A stretch of 64,000 bases of DNA from Sinohyriopsis cumingii. Lineage: Eukaryota > Mollusca > Bivalvia > Unionida > Unionidae. Both the position numbers and the translations under genes were made by a program. The stretch lies in the NCBI GenBank assembly GCA_028554795.2, contig CM068826.1:103861602-103925601 (forward strand). The letters run 5' to 3'. Of this stretch, positions 27,001-38,933 are shown in pieces. How positions within the stretch are numbered: position 1 is the first letter of the stretch; the number at the start of each line of letters is the position of its first letter. The notes beneath the pieces were generated by a model. That model saw nothing but the letters and a program-made list of their open reading frames with translations, was not told where the DNA came from and ran no database searches.

Positions 27001-30000
27001 AATATAATGCTTTCCACAGTCCACAAATTTAGGTACAAAAAAAATATCATTTTTTGCAAAACCATACAAAGTGATCGCCATAAGAATATGCTGCCATTGA
27101 CCCAAATTTTTTAACACTCCAGTTTTTTTAGACAGGTATATCTTTTCAAAGCCCAATAAAATTTAAAAGATTCAAGTTGGATTGGACATTAATAGTATTC
27201 TGTAATTAATTCCTGAACCAGTCTAACTGATTTTACATATTTGGGGCAATCATTGCATTAGTTTCCCTATTTGTTTTATCAGTCTGAACAGTGCAGACAA
27301 TTTCTGGACACTAAGTAAATTTTTGAAGCCAACCAAAAATAAGAAAGAATGAGGATGGAATTGTAAATTCTGGCACCCATCTGAGTGATTTGACTCACTG
27401 GCATTTTTGGGGAAGATTGTTGCTATATTTAGACTTGTAGTGTCAAGATAGTTTCAAGCATTTTCAAAGGATTGATAATATAAATAGAGGTCAATGATTT
27501 TGGTGATAAATTCTTTATTCAACGACAATCTTTATATCATGAAACAATGTAACATTTGAACTTATTTCAATCATTAGTTCTCATACACTATTATAATCTG
27601 GGTTATGGTAGCGATCATAAGGAGACTTGTTTGGCTTTAATCAGTTGATTTTATTAATACTTGGATGTCCAGTCAAACAGATTCAGCAGCACGATATCTG
27701 CCATGATGTTGAAAACGTACCCAGAGTTTACAGAAATTAAATTAATTACATCATTAAGGACTCATCACGGGAGATATTTGGACACTGTCTGTTCTTATCA
27801 CCACTGGCATTATATTGAGATGTTGAACAGACAAAAACAATCACCAGCAATTAAAAATAATCATTCATTATTTGTACAAATGAAAATACCAAAACATTAT
27901 CATGAAAGTGTTCTTTATTGGTAAGCAATGATATAATACAACCTAGCCACCAATTCTGACCAACACTGAACTTGCCATGCATACCAATCAACACTGAACT
28001 TGCCATGCACTCTGATGCAGTATCTTGATAAATGAGATATTAATTTTCTGGACTATTTTTAGGAAAAGATAATAATTTTCATTAGTACATGCATTATCCA
28101 GACAGTGAGAAAAGTAATTATTTTTTGTAATATCTGGACATTTAAATCAGTGATTATATTTGACTACTAAAGGTAAAGACTGAGTCAGTGTGTTAAGAAG
28201 AAAGTTTTGAAAACTTTCAAACAATTATTTTTAAAATTTCTTCCATAGGATTTGGAGAATCAGTCTTTACGGTCTTATTAGAATTCTCTTTTCATTACCA
28301 GTACCTGAGTTACAGCAAAATCTGATGTATGTAACAATCCTAATAAAGTTGGTAGACGAATAGTGGAATTTGTTTTAAGATACCATCTGTGAGGACAGGT
28401 GCTTTTTTTTAACATCTGGGTATCTTGGAGTAATCTCATTGGGCATAGGTGGAAACTCTGCCTTTATCATTAAAAAGCCCACATATAGTTTAGGACATTT
28501 TATTGAAATAATAGCAACATAATTTGCTTAAGTAATGCTCTTAGGATATTATTGAGGTTTTTTCTCTTGAAATAATCCAACATACTTATATCAGTTATTT
28601 GAGTACAGGGACTTAAAGTTTGTTTCAGATTGTGATACACTTAGTTGAAAAGAGCAGACCATGTAATTATCAAACTCATCTTGATTGCTCACTCAGTCAA
28701 AGTTTGATTCATTGGTTTGATTCATTGGATTTGATCATACACAGATTTTAAATCTTTGCATATATACAAGTTTGTTCCATGTTGGGTATTAAATTTGAAC
28801 GTTTTCACGAATGTTAAGGGGCTTTATGAATATGTGGTCACATCATGAACCACATTCAGTTAGGTGGTCCTTGTATGTAAAACAACATGGAATGGCTGAT
28901 TAAATCATGAAGAAAAAACAATAGGGACCTTGTAACTGACCACAGGTCAATATGGTAAGGCAGTTTTGTCACACTCCATTCTGCCATTAATGTTGGATAA
29001 TACAGAAAAAAAATTCTCTCTGGATCAGTGAGTTTTAAGTTAATTCTAATGAAGCCACAGCAAGAAACCATCTAATTTAGTAACATCAGTCAGCTTTCTT
29101 TTTTATAACTTCCAAATATTGGTGCCTTATGAACTGTGTTGTACGTCTCATAAGTATAACTGAATGTTGAACTCAAATCATTTCAGTTGAGTTGTGCAAT
29201 TGCCTCAGGATTCAGAAATTCTGGCATTAGCATTGGAAACAAGGGAAAATTTATAACCGTGAGTATTCCTGATGACTAAATGTTGAAATTGATTGATTGA
29301 TTGATTGATTGATTTTACTATATATACTCACTTATAATTCAAGTCTAACTGCAAACAATACAGACTCTATTCTGCCATCACATAATATACTGGCAAATCA
29401 GGGTCTGCGTTACATATTCTGCTGATTACTCCTTACAAACTAGACCGGGATCTGGTGGTGTATTATGTGATGGGTGTTTGCAACTGGACTCATAATTAAC
29501 TATATACAGTAGTTTTATTTTTGTTGAACAGGACCCAACAACAATGCTTTGCACAAGAAATCATAAGTGATGAATAGTAGACCATAAATGATGAATGGTA
29601 GACCGTAAATGATGAATGGTAAACCGTAAATAATGAATGGTAGACCATCAGTGATGAATGGTAAACCATAAATGATGAATGGTAAACCATAAATGATGAA
29701 TGGTAAACCATACATAATTGATGGTAGACCAGAAATGATGAATGGTAAAACATAAATAATGAATGGTAAAACATACATTATGGATGGTAGACCATCAGTG
29801 ATGAATGGTAAACCATAAATAATGAATGGTAAACCATAAATTATGAATAGTAGACCATCAATAATGAATGGTAAACCATAAATGATGAATGTTAAACCTT
29901 AAATAATGGATGGTAAATTATAAGTGATGAATGGTAAACCATAAATGATGAATGGTAAACCATAAATGATGAATGTTAAACCATAAATAATGAATGGTAA

Positions 30001-33000
30001 ATCATAAACGATGAATGGTAAACCATAAATAATGAATGGTAAACCATAAATTATGAATAGTAGACCATCAATAATGGATGGTAAACCATAAATGATGAAT
30101 GGTAAACCATAAATGATGAATGTTAAACCATAAATAATGAATGGTAAATCATAAACGATGAACGGTAAACCATAAATGATGAATGGTAGACCATAAATGA
30201 TAAATGGTAAACCATAAATGATGAATGATAAACCATCAATAATGAATATTAGACCATCAATAATGAATGGTAAACCATAAATGTTGAATGGTAAACCATA
30301 AATAATGAATGGTAAATTGTAAACAATGAATGGTAAACCGTAAATGATGAATGATAAACCACAAGTGATGAATGGTAGACTGTAAATGATGAATGGTAGA
30401 CCTTAAATAATGAACAGTAGATCATAAATGATGAATGGTAAACCATAAATGATGAATGGTAAACCATAAATGATGAATGTTAAACCTTAAATAATGGATG
30501 GTAAATTATAAGTGATGAATGGTAAACCATAAATGATGAATGTTAAACCATAAATAATGAATGGTAAATCATAAACGATGAATGGTAAACCATAAATAAT
30601 GAATGGTAAACCATAAATTATGAATAGTAGACCATCAATAATGGATGGTAAACCATAAATGATGAATGGTAAACCATAAATGATGAATGTTAAACCATAA
30701 ATAATGAATGGTAAATCATAAACGATGAACGGTAAACCATAAATGATGAATGGTAGACCATAAATGATAAATGGTAAACCATAAATGATGAATGATAAAC
30801 CATCAATAATGAATATTAGACCATCAATAATGAATGGTAAACCATAAATGTTGAATGGTAAACCATAAATAATGAATGGTAAATTGTAAACAATGAATGG
30901 TAAACCGTAAATGATGAATGATAAACCACAAGTGATGAATGGTAAACTGTAAATGATGAATGGTAGACCTTAAATAATGAACAGTAGATCATAAATGATG
31001 AATAGTAAACCATAAACATTGAATGAATTGATGAATGGTGAACTATAAATGATGAATGGTAAACTGTAAATGATGAACATTAAACATTAAACTGTAAATG
31101 GTGAACATTAGGACTTAACCTAAATATAATGCTCATCATCTTTAACATTTAAACACTTAGCAAATGCTTTGTCATGTCGTGTAATTGTGCTTGCATATTT
31201 TAATACTACGGGTGAAACGATTCATCGATATATCGATGCATCAGTACTTTTGCTGAAACGATACACATAAAATGCAAAACGATACTTACTGTATGCATGT
31301 TATTTTAGTCATCAGCAGTCATGAATAATTATTATTAGTTGCCTTGTTATTCTGTAAAATTACAATCCAACTGAAACAGCATTTGCAGTCACAGGCATTC
31401 ATGTTTATTAGTAAAAACAAAAAAGATTTTTTGAGAATACCCACTCGCCATCTACAAGTTAACACAAAGTAACATGGTATGTAATCCATTCCTCTCCCCC
31501 CAATTTCATGCTAATTATCTTAACCCAGAAGTATGTCCAGCATATACTATACATTCCATACATGTTTTACATGTTTAATGAAGTACTTTACTCATCATTT
31601 AATAACCACTTTCACGCGAAGTTTCTACTTTGAATTGTATCTTGACTCCTTTGGTTGATTTGAAAACTATCTTACCGGTGTGTTGCACGTTGAAATATGT
31701 TATTGCTTGCTCCGCTCCAGGTTAAACAGTAACCACCAATCAGAAATCAATGTAGCTTATTCTCTGCCTGAAAAACAGGAAGTATTGATGATCAAGGTAT
31801 TTGCTATATATTGGTAACCTTACTTTTGTATTTGAATCAATAATTGTGTAATTGTTTCACAGTGTGGCATTAGATTTTCTATAAATGTAATCCAGTATGG
31901 TATCATTGATGCTTGCTGTTAGCTGTCTTATTTGAGGACATTGCTTGAATATGTCTGCATGTTTATTAAGGCATGTAATACTGTTATAGTAAATACTTAT
32001 GGGTTGTAATTTTCCATTGTTGTTATCATGTTTCAGTTGCGCAATGACCAAGTGCAAAATGTTTGAGACTTCTCTCATGGCCTGAGTGGTTAGATTTTCT
32101 GCTTTTGATGTGGAAGGTCATGGGTTCAAACCCCAGCCGAGTCATACCAAACACTTATGAAAATTGGAACTAGCAACTACCTTGCTTGGCACTCAGCATT
32201 AAGAGGTTAATGTTAGGATTGGTTTACCTGGCATCAGGATAATGTGACCGGGTGAGACATGATGCCACATGCCTGCGGCATGATGCCTTCGTGCTAGACA
32301 TCACTATAAACTGCCACACTACAGACATCATAGCAGTATGACTTACAAATTGTTAAAGCTATGTTAAAAATTCAAATCACACACACACACATGCACACAA
32401 GAGGTTTAAGGTTATCAGGGACAGAAGGCGTGCCTTAGTTGTACAAAATATGTTCTTCAGCTTCACCATACTTCCTCATCTTCACCAAGCAGTATTTGTG
32501 CTAAGAAGTGGTTAGAGGGAACATGGTCCACAGTGCTGTGCAGTGGTTAGAAGGAAAATGGTGCACAGTGCAGTGCAGAGGTTAGAGGGAGCATGGTCCA
32601 CAGTGCTGTATAATGGTTAGAGGGAACATGGTGCACAGTGCTGTGCAATGGTTAGAGGGAACATGGTCCACAGTGCTGTACAGTGGTTAGAAGGAACATG
32701 GTGCACTGTGCAGTGCAATGGTTAGAGGGAACATAGTCCACAGTACAGTGCAATAGTTAGAGGGAACATGGTGCACATGCTGTGCAGTGCATAGAGGGAA
32801 CATAGTCCACAGTACTTCACAAAACTTTGAAAACCAGAAGAGACAAGAAAGGTGAATTTCAACCAACCATGACATTTTGAGTCTTTACAATAAGCTTTGT
32901 GGAATCCTGTGTTAAACCTCTTTGCAGTGAGTTGGAACCACAAACTACTTATCTTTATGTCTCCAGTCTTGGACGCAGAAGCTTGGGTCATGTATGCTCT

Positions 33001-36000
33001 ATCAGTCAGTTGGATGGGTTTTGGGGCAGTGCCTTCTCTCCATCAATTTTAATACTAAGGATGATACAGAAACTGATCAACCAGACCTGCAGAGTGATTC
33101 TGGTAGCCTCTTTCAAAAGGGACAGATCTTGGGTGAATCATGTTTTGATACTACAATTCTTCCTGTTCCTCCAATACTTCTATATATTTGACTTGTTAAG
33201 AGAGCTCTGTGCAGAGAGATATTTGGCCCTGTCATTGTGAGAGGATTTCACAGGGTATCAACATCTTTCCATTGCAGGCCTCAATCTGTCAGCTTGTTAA
33301 CTGCTTTCACAGTGTCATCAGTGGGATAAAGTTAGCACATTATTTTAATCAGGGGCAACCACTCCATCATCTCTGACACATTCAGATACGAAGGAAGAGG
33401 AAATATAGGTCACAGCAATGACCTCCATGACTTGCATGACATTTGTGACTTTAATTGACCAGACAATCACCCTTTTCTCCAAGCGTGACTTTCATGCATT
33501 CTGACATAGTTCAACTCAGACAATTTGGAACCCCTCACCAGAACCTCTCTGTAGCTGCTACCTTACAAAACATGTTTTTGATAACTTAAAGGTTCAGCAT
33601 GCAGAGTGAGTTGGATGCCTGTTTGATGGACCTGAACTATCTCCAGTTCAGATCAGGCAGTTCTGTTGTCCAAATAAAAGAACAAGGCTTAATATTGTGC
33701 TCCCAGGCTGAGACCAAAAAAATGTCTCCTTTTCCAGTAAAGACAGTGAAACACGTCATAACCTCTCAAACCTTGTCAAAAAGGGTGGCCTGCTAGCTGT
33801 GATCAAGGGAGGTAATTGGTGAGAGTTTATTCCCTTTGTCATATGGCCGATTGATGGAAAAGACAAAATATTCTTCTTTCCAAACTGGCTGGATTTGAGA
33901 GATGGTTGACTGTATTTCGCAACATTAATGTGATCTGATAAGTAGTTTCAAAGAGTCATAATTTACAAAAAAGATTTACTTTCAATAGAATAAGTTATAA
34001 AAATAACATGGTATTATAATGAATGGTTTTAATTCAAGTTGAAAATAAAAATTAAAAATAAATTTATATTGTCACATAATCATTTACATAATGATGTTGT
34101 TACATGATTGATTACTATACATATAAATTGATATTGTCATGTACTCAGTTACATAATGATGTTGTTACATGATTAATTACTGCACATAAAAATTGATGTT
34201 ATTACACGATTGGTTACAATATAGTTGATCTTGCATAAGTATGTAATTGATTACATAATAATTGGTCTGACATGATTGATCACATAATAACTGATGCTAC
34301 ATAATTGGTTGGTTTTACATAATCAATCATATAATGAGGATATCATTGAAAAAATTAACCACAAGAAGGAATTTAAAAATATGAATTTAAGATATTTCCT
34401 CATTTTAAAATGTACAATTCCAATAGTGACTTCTTTATACATGACAAATTACCAGGTGTTTAAACCAGTTGGAATATGTATGAAAGAATACAGAATCTTA
34501 AAACTATTACCCATCTGTTATTAGGTAATCACTATAAATGATGTAAAGCTGACCTTCTATAGGAGATGACCTGTCCTATGAGATTTGTAGTTTATGGGAA
34601 AACTGTAAAAGGTTGCGAATCATGGCCCCTACCATCAAATATTATCGTTTGACCCTTGATAGTAAAGATAATGCCATATGTAAAAACGTTCAGGTAAATA
34701 TAATGTAAAAGAATGTTTTTCAGGCTGTAAGAAGTACACATTCATTAGAGGTTCCCCTCACTTGTGATGGCAGACTGATGGTCAGTGAAGAGGTAGGTTT
34801 AACTATTAACACATAGCCTATTCTTGCTAAAATATACATTTATAGCCAGAACTATTTATTGTTAGTGTTTGTAATTTTTGTACACTTTATATTATCATCA
34901 CCATCTCATCTTTTTGCGGGCCTCAAGTGGCCGAGTGGTCTAAAGCGCTCTCCGTTACGGATCACTGCCATCTCACCTCTGTCTGCATGGGTTCGAGTCT
35001 AGGATTCGGCCAGTGTGGGTATGTGAGAAAGCTTGCCAGTAGCTTCTCATGGGTCGGTGGTTCTTCCCGTGGTTTTACCAGGTTCTTCCTCCACCATTAA
35101 TACTGGCCGCCATGCATAGCCTATCATGTGCTGAAAAATGGTGTTAAACCCCACAACAAGAGCAACAATCTCATCATTTTGTACTGCTCCAGTGGCCTAG
35201 TGGTTAGAACATCCGCCTCAGATGCAGAAGGTCGTGGGTTCGATTCCTGGCTGAACCACACCAAAGACTTGCAAAAATGGTACTAACAGCTGACTCGCTT
35301 GGCGCTCAGCATTAAGAGGTTAGTGTTAGGATTGGTCGGCTTGGTGTCAGGATAATGTGACTGGGTGGGACATCATTCTACATGTCTGCGGCATGATACC
35401 TCAGTGCTGGACATCACTATAAACTGTCACACTGCAGACATTGTAGCGATATGACTAAGAAATTTTTAAAGCTACATTAAAAATCCTAATCACACACACA
35501 CACACACACTCATCGTTTTGTCTTTTTATAACTGGTTGATAATGAACCATTTTTCATACATAAATCATTCATCATGTAACCTTTTTTGTAGCGCTGTATG
35601 GCCTTACAGTGCTAGTGCACTGTAAAACCACAATAAATGGCATTCACAGTTTAATAATTAATTTTCAGATTTACAGATAATATTACACTTAAAAATATAA
35701 GTATATTGGGTAAATTAAATTAGCTGAATTTTAATAAGAAAGTTCTCTGTATTAGAGGACCAAAAATAATTGTAATTTTTATGGACTGATGATGTGTAAA
35801 AAGTATTAGCATATATGAAAAATTGGAATGTATGAAAAATCAAATATTGGAGTTTTTGAAAAATTAGACTTTAAAAAATTTACAGTACATGAAAAATGAG
35901 TTTTTGAAATATGAAAGTAAATGAAAAATTAATATACGGATAATTAGTATACCAAATAATTAGTATGAAAAATTAGTGTTAATTGCTGCTTTGTAATTCA

Positions 36001-38069
36001 AATGTAAAGTCTAAAAGCTCGACGTGCAAAATTAAATTTTCAACCACTGCAAATACAGTTTAAAAACATGACATGAAATGGATCTATTAAAGCAAATAAT
36101 TTGATAAAACATGTGAAACTGGAATTCTCAAAATACAACATTAAAATTTCAACCACTGCTGTGTGATGGAACAAATAAAAATTTTAAAAAACTTAACACA
36201 GAAAATGGAACTTTCAATCATTGCTTTGTAATTCAGCAGAACTCAATATATGAAATGGGACCTTTGACACCAACAATGGGATTCAACATGTGAAATTGGA
36301 ATTCTCGACACTTGGCACTGAAATTTCAACTGCAACTTTCTCTATGAACCATCATTGCTCTACTACAACAACTCATACAGACGTAAATCTGACACAAGGC
36401 TTCAGATCATCCTCAGGGAAAACTTGCCTTTTTCATGAGTTGTGTATTGATAGGTATATAAAATTATATTGAACATTTTACAGCTTAGTTTGCCCACATG
36501 AGTATTGCATCTGGTCTGGGAATAGTTACCGTAGTAGTGGGGTGACTTTTTGGATGTAAAAATGAAATCTAATGTTGGCACAAAATTTTCAGTCATCATT
36601 AGAGAAAATGTTTAGAATTACCTTTACAGTCAGTACATGTTTTTTGGTTTTCTTTATCATAAATATTAAGTAATAATCAAGTTTAAAAAATCCAATATGA
36701 ATCTCTGTCAAATCTATGAAGTTATGACATTTGTCTGTTCATCTTGCAAGAGACAGAAATCCTTGCTTTCATGAGATCTGACTTGAAAGTTAAGGCAAGT
36801 TTATTTGTAACAAAAAAAAAACCATTTAGATTTTGGTAAAATATTTTGGAAGAAAGGTCAGGCCTTTATGTTTCACAAAATCTGAGGAGTTAGTTTTCAG
36901 AAAGTTCTGGAATAGGTTAAGAAATATTCCATTCATAATATAGTTTCTGTGTAAACAGTATTTGTAAAAAAAATTGTCAGTTTCTTTCCGATATATTAGT
37001 ACCTACAAGTGACGTAAGACTTCAAGATTCTATATAGATTTGATCAAAGTCATGATTCCATTGACTTAAATACTTAATTTACATTAACATGTTTGTTATG
37101 GCTTAACTCTGTCCTAATCCACAAGTCTGAAAAAAAGTTTCATATTTGAAGCCAAATGTTTTGTTTCGAAATTCATATCAACTTTTACATGAAGAGATTA
37201 TCAAATTTTACCACAAAAATATTGTTGAATGTTTGTTTCTTGAATAATGTTTTTCTTTAATTTCTTTCTTTGGACATCCATTGTAGTGAAAAAGTTTTTG
37301 TTCCAAAATTTATGCTTTTTCTTTTCTTTTCAGTATATTGAATACCTTGTCAAACTTGCAAATATAAAGATGAAAGAAAATTTTCAAAGAATTGAAAGGT
37401 AACTATTTGTCTTTGTGTTGAATTATCTTTTGTCTGTCTGTTTTAAAATAATCATCATCGATATATATTGTTCTTCACAAAATAGCCCATTCAAACCCAG
37501 GTACTGACATCATTGAAATATTTTTGTGCATTTTTATATGCAAAATTTGCATTTTCAGGAGAGTCCTAATAAAAATAAACAGAGACATGCAGTTAGTGTT
37601 TGCTCTGTGATTAGTATGATGTACTTTGTTGTCAATTGGTACAGTTTCATTACCTGCACAGACATTGCCAGGTTAGCCTCCATAGTTTGTCCCTGGGCAA
37701 GGCACTTTATTCCAATTGTCTTGACACAATTTAACCTTCCATGTGTTTGTGGGTAACCATCAAACAAACAAACAAACTTAATCTCTTTGCTGAACAGTGT
37801 GATCATTTATTTGCTATTTTTTCACATAAAAAGGTCACCAAGTCTATGATTTTTCATTCTTCAGACTTTTCACCAACATGAAGGAGGCTCTCACAGGAGA
37901 AAATTGTGACTACAGAAAGAAGAAGCATAAAGAGAAAGAGCATATCAAAGGGAAAGTTAGCACTGAGAAAATTCAGCTACAGGAAAATGAAAAAGATACT
38001 GAAGTGGAAGTTTCTGTGGAAGAGGATTTAAGTGTCTGTAATCTGTTTCAGTCTGATTTTGTGACATAA
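14900..38069 (+). CDS. TYW3: tRNA wybutosine-synthesizing protein 3 homologue (seven exons)
   Basis: TYW3 is the SAM-dependent methyltransferase that methylates the 7-aminocarboxypropyl-demethylwyosine intermediate at position 37 of tRNA-Phe on the way to wybutosine. Exons: 14900-15079, 19305-19388, 26681-26779, 29187-29258, 34724-34792, 37334-37398 and 37865-38069. Every intron has GT/AG borders and every junction keeps frame (phase 0 except exon 6/7, phase 2). The sum is 774 bp, 257 residues, about the usual animal length. Recognisable family motifs are S-R-K-G-S-V-D and S-S-C-S-G-R-I in exon 1, K-G-C-Q-W-I-F-T-S-H-D in exon 2, A-V-F-K-F-E-P-F-V-L-H in exon 3, S-G-F-R-N-S-G-I in exon 4, V-R-S-T-H-S-L-E-V-P-L in exon 5 and Y-I-E-Y-L-V in exon 6. 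The tail is Lys/Glu-rich and poorly conserved. Introns 2-5 are large and filled with repeats. Confidence 0.93.
15859..16070 (-). mobile_element. SINE family B, inverted diverged copy (TYW3 intron 1)
   Basis: Reverse complement of the family seen at 34917, 38676, 59712 and 61824. It shows the CACAAGATAGGCTATACATG-like tail block and a diverged box-B region (ACTCGAACTCACACCGACAG). It is old compared with the right-hand copies. Confidence 0.7.
17305..18475 (-). pseudogene. 5'-truncated non-LTR retrotransposon (LINE) reverse transcriptase
   Basis: The minus strand reads as the second half of a LINE reverse transcriptase. It has an L-D-L-M-K-A-Y-D-T-V-like palm block near 18380, an F-A-E-N-N-A-L-V-A catalytic-box relic (normally A/F-x-D-D) near 18030, then Y-K-A-V-I-L-T-T-L-L-Y-G and R-L-L-K-R-F-H-Q-C-C-L-R thumb-region blocks near 17600-17690. 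Several stops and frameshifts separate the segments, and the catalytic Asp pair is lost. No endonuclease domain is present. It sits in TYW3 intron 1, opposite to the gene. The clade was not determined. Confidence 0.8.
18616..18941 (+). mobile_element. SINE family A, full-length-type copy
   Basis: tRNA-like head (AAGTGGCCTAAGTGGTTAGAG as box A, GGTTCCAAGTCCAG as a decayed box B), then the family body and a short CACA-rich tail. Located in TYW3 intron 1. Confidence 0.8.
19305..19388 (+). CDS. TYW3: TYW3 exon 2
   Basis: Acceptor TTATTATAG, donor GTAAGT, 28 codons, phase 0. Confidence 0.9.
19960..22010. repeat. Degenerate dispersed repeat block in TYW3 intron 2
   Basis: Loosely repeated phrases such as CATGAAACTTRGTAAATATT, TATGGTCATC and GAGTTATTGCCCTT recur roughly every 170-230 bases. 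A second phrase set (ATTTTCACTGAAARACTTC / GATGTCTAGTTGGTCCT) recurs at 21640-21960 and again at 38240-38440. Copies are too diverged for an exact unit by eye. Confidence 0.5.
25475..25725 (+). pseudogene. hAT-family transposase C-terminal (dimerisation domain) remnant
   Basis: In frame from 25475: A-V-S-T-A-S-C-E-Q-R-F-S, the hallmark block of the hAT C-terminal dimerisation domain. A single-base deletion at about 25545 shifts to the frame continuing R-L-A-L-D-T-S-T-L-C-D-L and a D-E-W-C-F tail, ending at TAG 25723-25725. There is no upstream transposase, so this is an isolated 250-bp relic in TYW3 intron 2. A domesticated exon is unlikely because of the frameshift and because TYW3 splicing skips it. 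Confidence 0.75.
26443..26518 (-). repeat. tRNA-derived SINE head fragment
   Basis: On the minus strand: box-A-like GGTGGTTAAGGCAGTGAACA and box-B-like GGGTTCGATTCTC. Fragment in TYW3 intron 2. Confidence 0.4.
26681..26779 (+). CDS. TYW3: TYW3 exon 3
   Basis: Acceptor TTATTTCCAG, donor GTAAGC, 33 codons in phase 0, containing the F-K-F-E-P-F-V-L-H core. Confidence 0.92.
29187..29258 (+). CDS. TYW3: TYW3 exon 4
   Basis: Acceptor CATTTCAG, donor GTGAGT, 24 codons, S-G-F-R-N-S-G-I motif. Confidence 0.9.
29565..31115. repeat. 21-bp minisatellite with higher-order repeat
   Basis: About 70 copies of a unit close to GATGAATGGTAAACCATAAAT. A larger block is duplicated: matching variants recur 588 bp apart at one end (29891 and 30479) and 567 bp apart at the other (30411 and 30978), so one copy lost a unit. 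Being 21 bp long, it opens minus-strand frames with 7-residue repeats that are not real genes. In TYW3 intron 4. Confidence 0.92.
32072..32400 (+). mobile_element. SINE family A copy (TYW3 intron 4)
   Basis: Head with CATGGCCTGAGTGGTTAGA and GGGTTCAAACCCCAG, the family body, and an ACACACAC tail. Confidence 0.8.
32500..32830. repeat. 35-bp minisatellite, about 9 copies
   Basis: Unit about GTGCTGTGCAGTGGTTAGAG then GGAACATGGTCCACA, with C/G alternation between 'GTCCAC' and 'GTGCAC' versions. Confidence 0.85.
32840..33900. other. Unassigned, possibly old mobile-element remnant
   Basis: This stretch of TYW3 intron 4 is less AT-rich than its surroundings and has several overlapping medium-length open frames (32899-33240, 33599-33796). 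I could not match any motif to a family. A decayed retroelement is possible but not shown. Confidence 0.25.
34724..34792 (+). CDS. TYW3: TYW3 exon 5
   Basis: Acceptor TTTTTCAG, donor GTAGGT, 23 codons, H-S-L-E-V-P-L motif. Confidence 0.9.
34917..35166 (+). mobile_element. SINE family B copy (TYW3 intron 5)
   Basis: Box A AGTGGCCGAGTGGTCTAAAG and box B GGGTTCGAGTC of a Ser/Leu-type tRNA head, then the GCTTGCCAGTAGCTTCTC body and a GTTAAACCCYACAACAA tail. Confidence 0.85.
35182..35509 (+). mobile_element. SINE family A copy (TYW3 intron 5)
   Basis: Best-preserved member here: box A AGTGGCCTAGTGGTTAGAAC, box B GGGTTCGATTCC, the family body and a (CA)n tail. It starts only 15 bases after a family B copy. 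Confidence 0.85.
37334..37398 (+). CDS. TYW3: TYW3 exon 6
   Basis: Acceptor TTTTCAG, donor GTAACT, 65 bp. It splits an Arg codon with exon 7. Confidence 0.88.
37865..38069 (+). CDS. TYW3: TYW3 exon 7 (C-terminal)
   Basis: Acceptor TTCTTCAG, stop TAA at 38067-38069. Encodes L-F-T-N-M followed by a Lys/Glu-rich tail. Confidence 0.88.
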
Positions 38070-38346
38070 AGAATCTTTGTTAATTATTCTTTGTTTTGTT
38101 TTTAGCTATACTGGTCATAGACCAGAGGAGCACTGGGATGGCCTGTTTTCTGCTGTCTGTCTGCCATTTGTCCATTAGTACAAATTTGTTATTGCTGCTC
38201 CTCTGGAATTATTTGGAGGATTGCCATAAAAATTAATGTACATTAATCCCAAAATTAAGTTCATCCTCAGTGAAATTGGTCACTCTTGGACATCAAAAAT
38301 AGCCATAACATCACTACTCCTCCTGTCATATCAACATTGGGTTTTC

Positions 38347-38352
38347 AATAAA
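38347..38352 (+). promoter_or_regulatory. TYW3: Possible TYW3 poly(A) signal
   Basis: First AATAAA after the TYW3 stop, 280 bases downstream. No other support. Confidence 0.35.
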
Positions 38353-38473
38353 AGGCTTCTTTTGATGTCTTGTTTGTCCAAAATTAAAATGGTGCCAATC
38401 TGACTTCCAATATAGATGCCATGGCAGCCATCTGAAAATTCTCCTTATCACTATTCAGCCTGCACAGAATGGG

Positions 38474-38566
38474 ATTTTCCAGGGTTCTTTCTCCACTGGT
38501 TATACTGGCTGCCTTGTATAGCCTATCTTATGCTGAGAAATGGCGTTAAGCCCTACAACAACAACC
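38474..38566 (+). mobile_element. SINE family B, 3' end only
   Basis: Tail part of the family (CAGGGTTCTTTCTCCACTGG and GGCGTTAAGCCCTACAACAA). Lacks the tRNA head. Confidence 0.7.
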
Positions 38567-38675
38567 ATATTAAAAGCACCATCACTAAAACGCCATGTTA
38601 AGTTGTGCAAGATGATGTTAGATTAAATAATGGAGAAATAATAATCAACATTCTATCCAATCTTAACAAGAATAG

Positions 38676-38933
38676 GGGGCTCCAAGTGGCTGAGTGGTCT
38701 AAAGCGCTCATCGTTCCGGATCACTGCCATCTCACCTCTGTCTGCGTGGGTTCGAGTCCAAGGCTCGGCTAGCATGGGTACGTGGGAAAGCCTGCCAGTA
38801 GCTTCTCGTGGATCGGTGGTTCTTCCCTGGGTTTTCCAGGGTTCTTCCTCCACCAGTTATACTGGCCTCAATGTTTAGCCTATCTTGTGCTGAAAAATGG
38901 CGTTAAACCCTAGAACAACAACAACAACAAAAA
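38676..38933 (+). mobile_element. SINE family B with 13-bp target duplication
   Basis: Full-length copy from the tRNA-like head (TGGCTGAGTGGTCTAAAGCG, GGGTTCGAGTCC) to a (CAA)n tail. Flanked by TTAACAAGAATAG at 38663-38675 and 38934-38946, which proves retroposition as a unit. Confidence 0.9.

Noticed and set aside
29496..31019. Minus-strand ORFs rich in V-Y-H-S repeats
   Set aside because: Produced by the 21-bp minisatellite, whose length is a multiple of three.
31205..31300. Possible transposon end with GAAACGATTCATCGATATAT
   Set aside because: Looks like the ends of some MITEs, but I found no matching inverted end or target duplication nearby.
32899..33240. 113-residue ORF considered as a retroelement fragment
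   Set aside because: Could not match reverse transcriptase, integrase or recombinase motifs in any frame.
34960..35000. tRNA genes at SINE heads (34917, 38676, 59712, 61824)
   Set aside because: The internal promoter boxes belong to SINEs with shared bodies, (CAA)n tails and target duplications.
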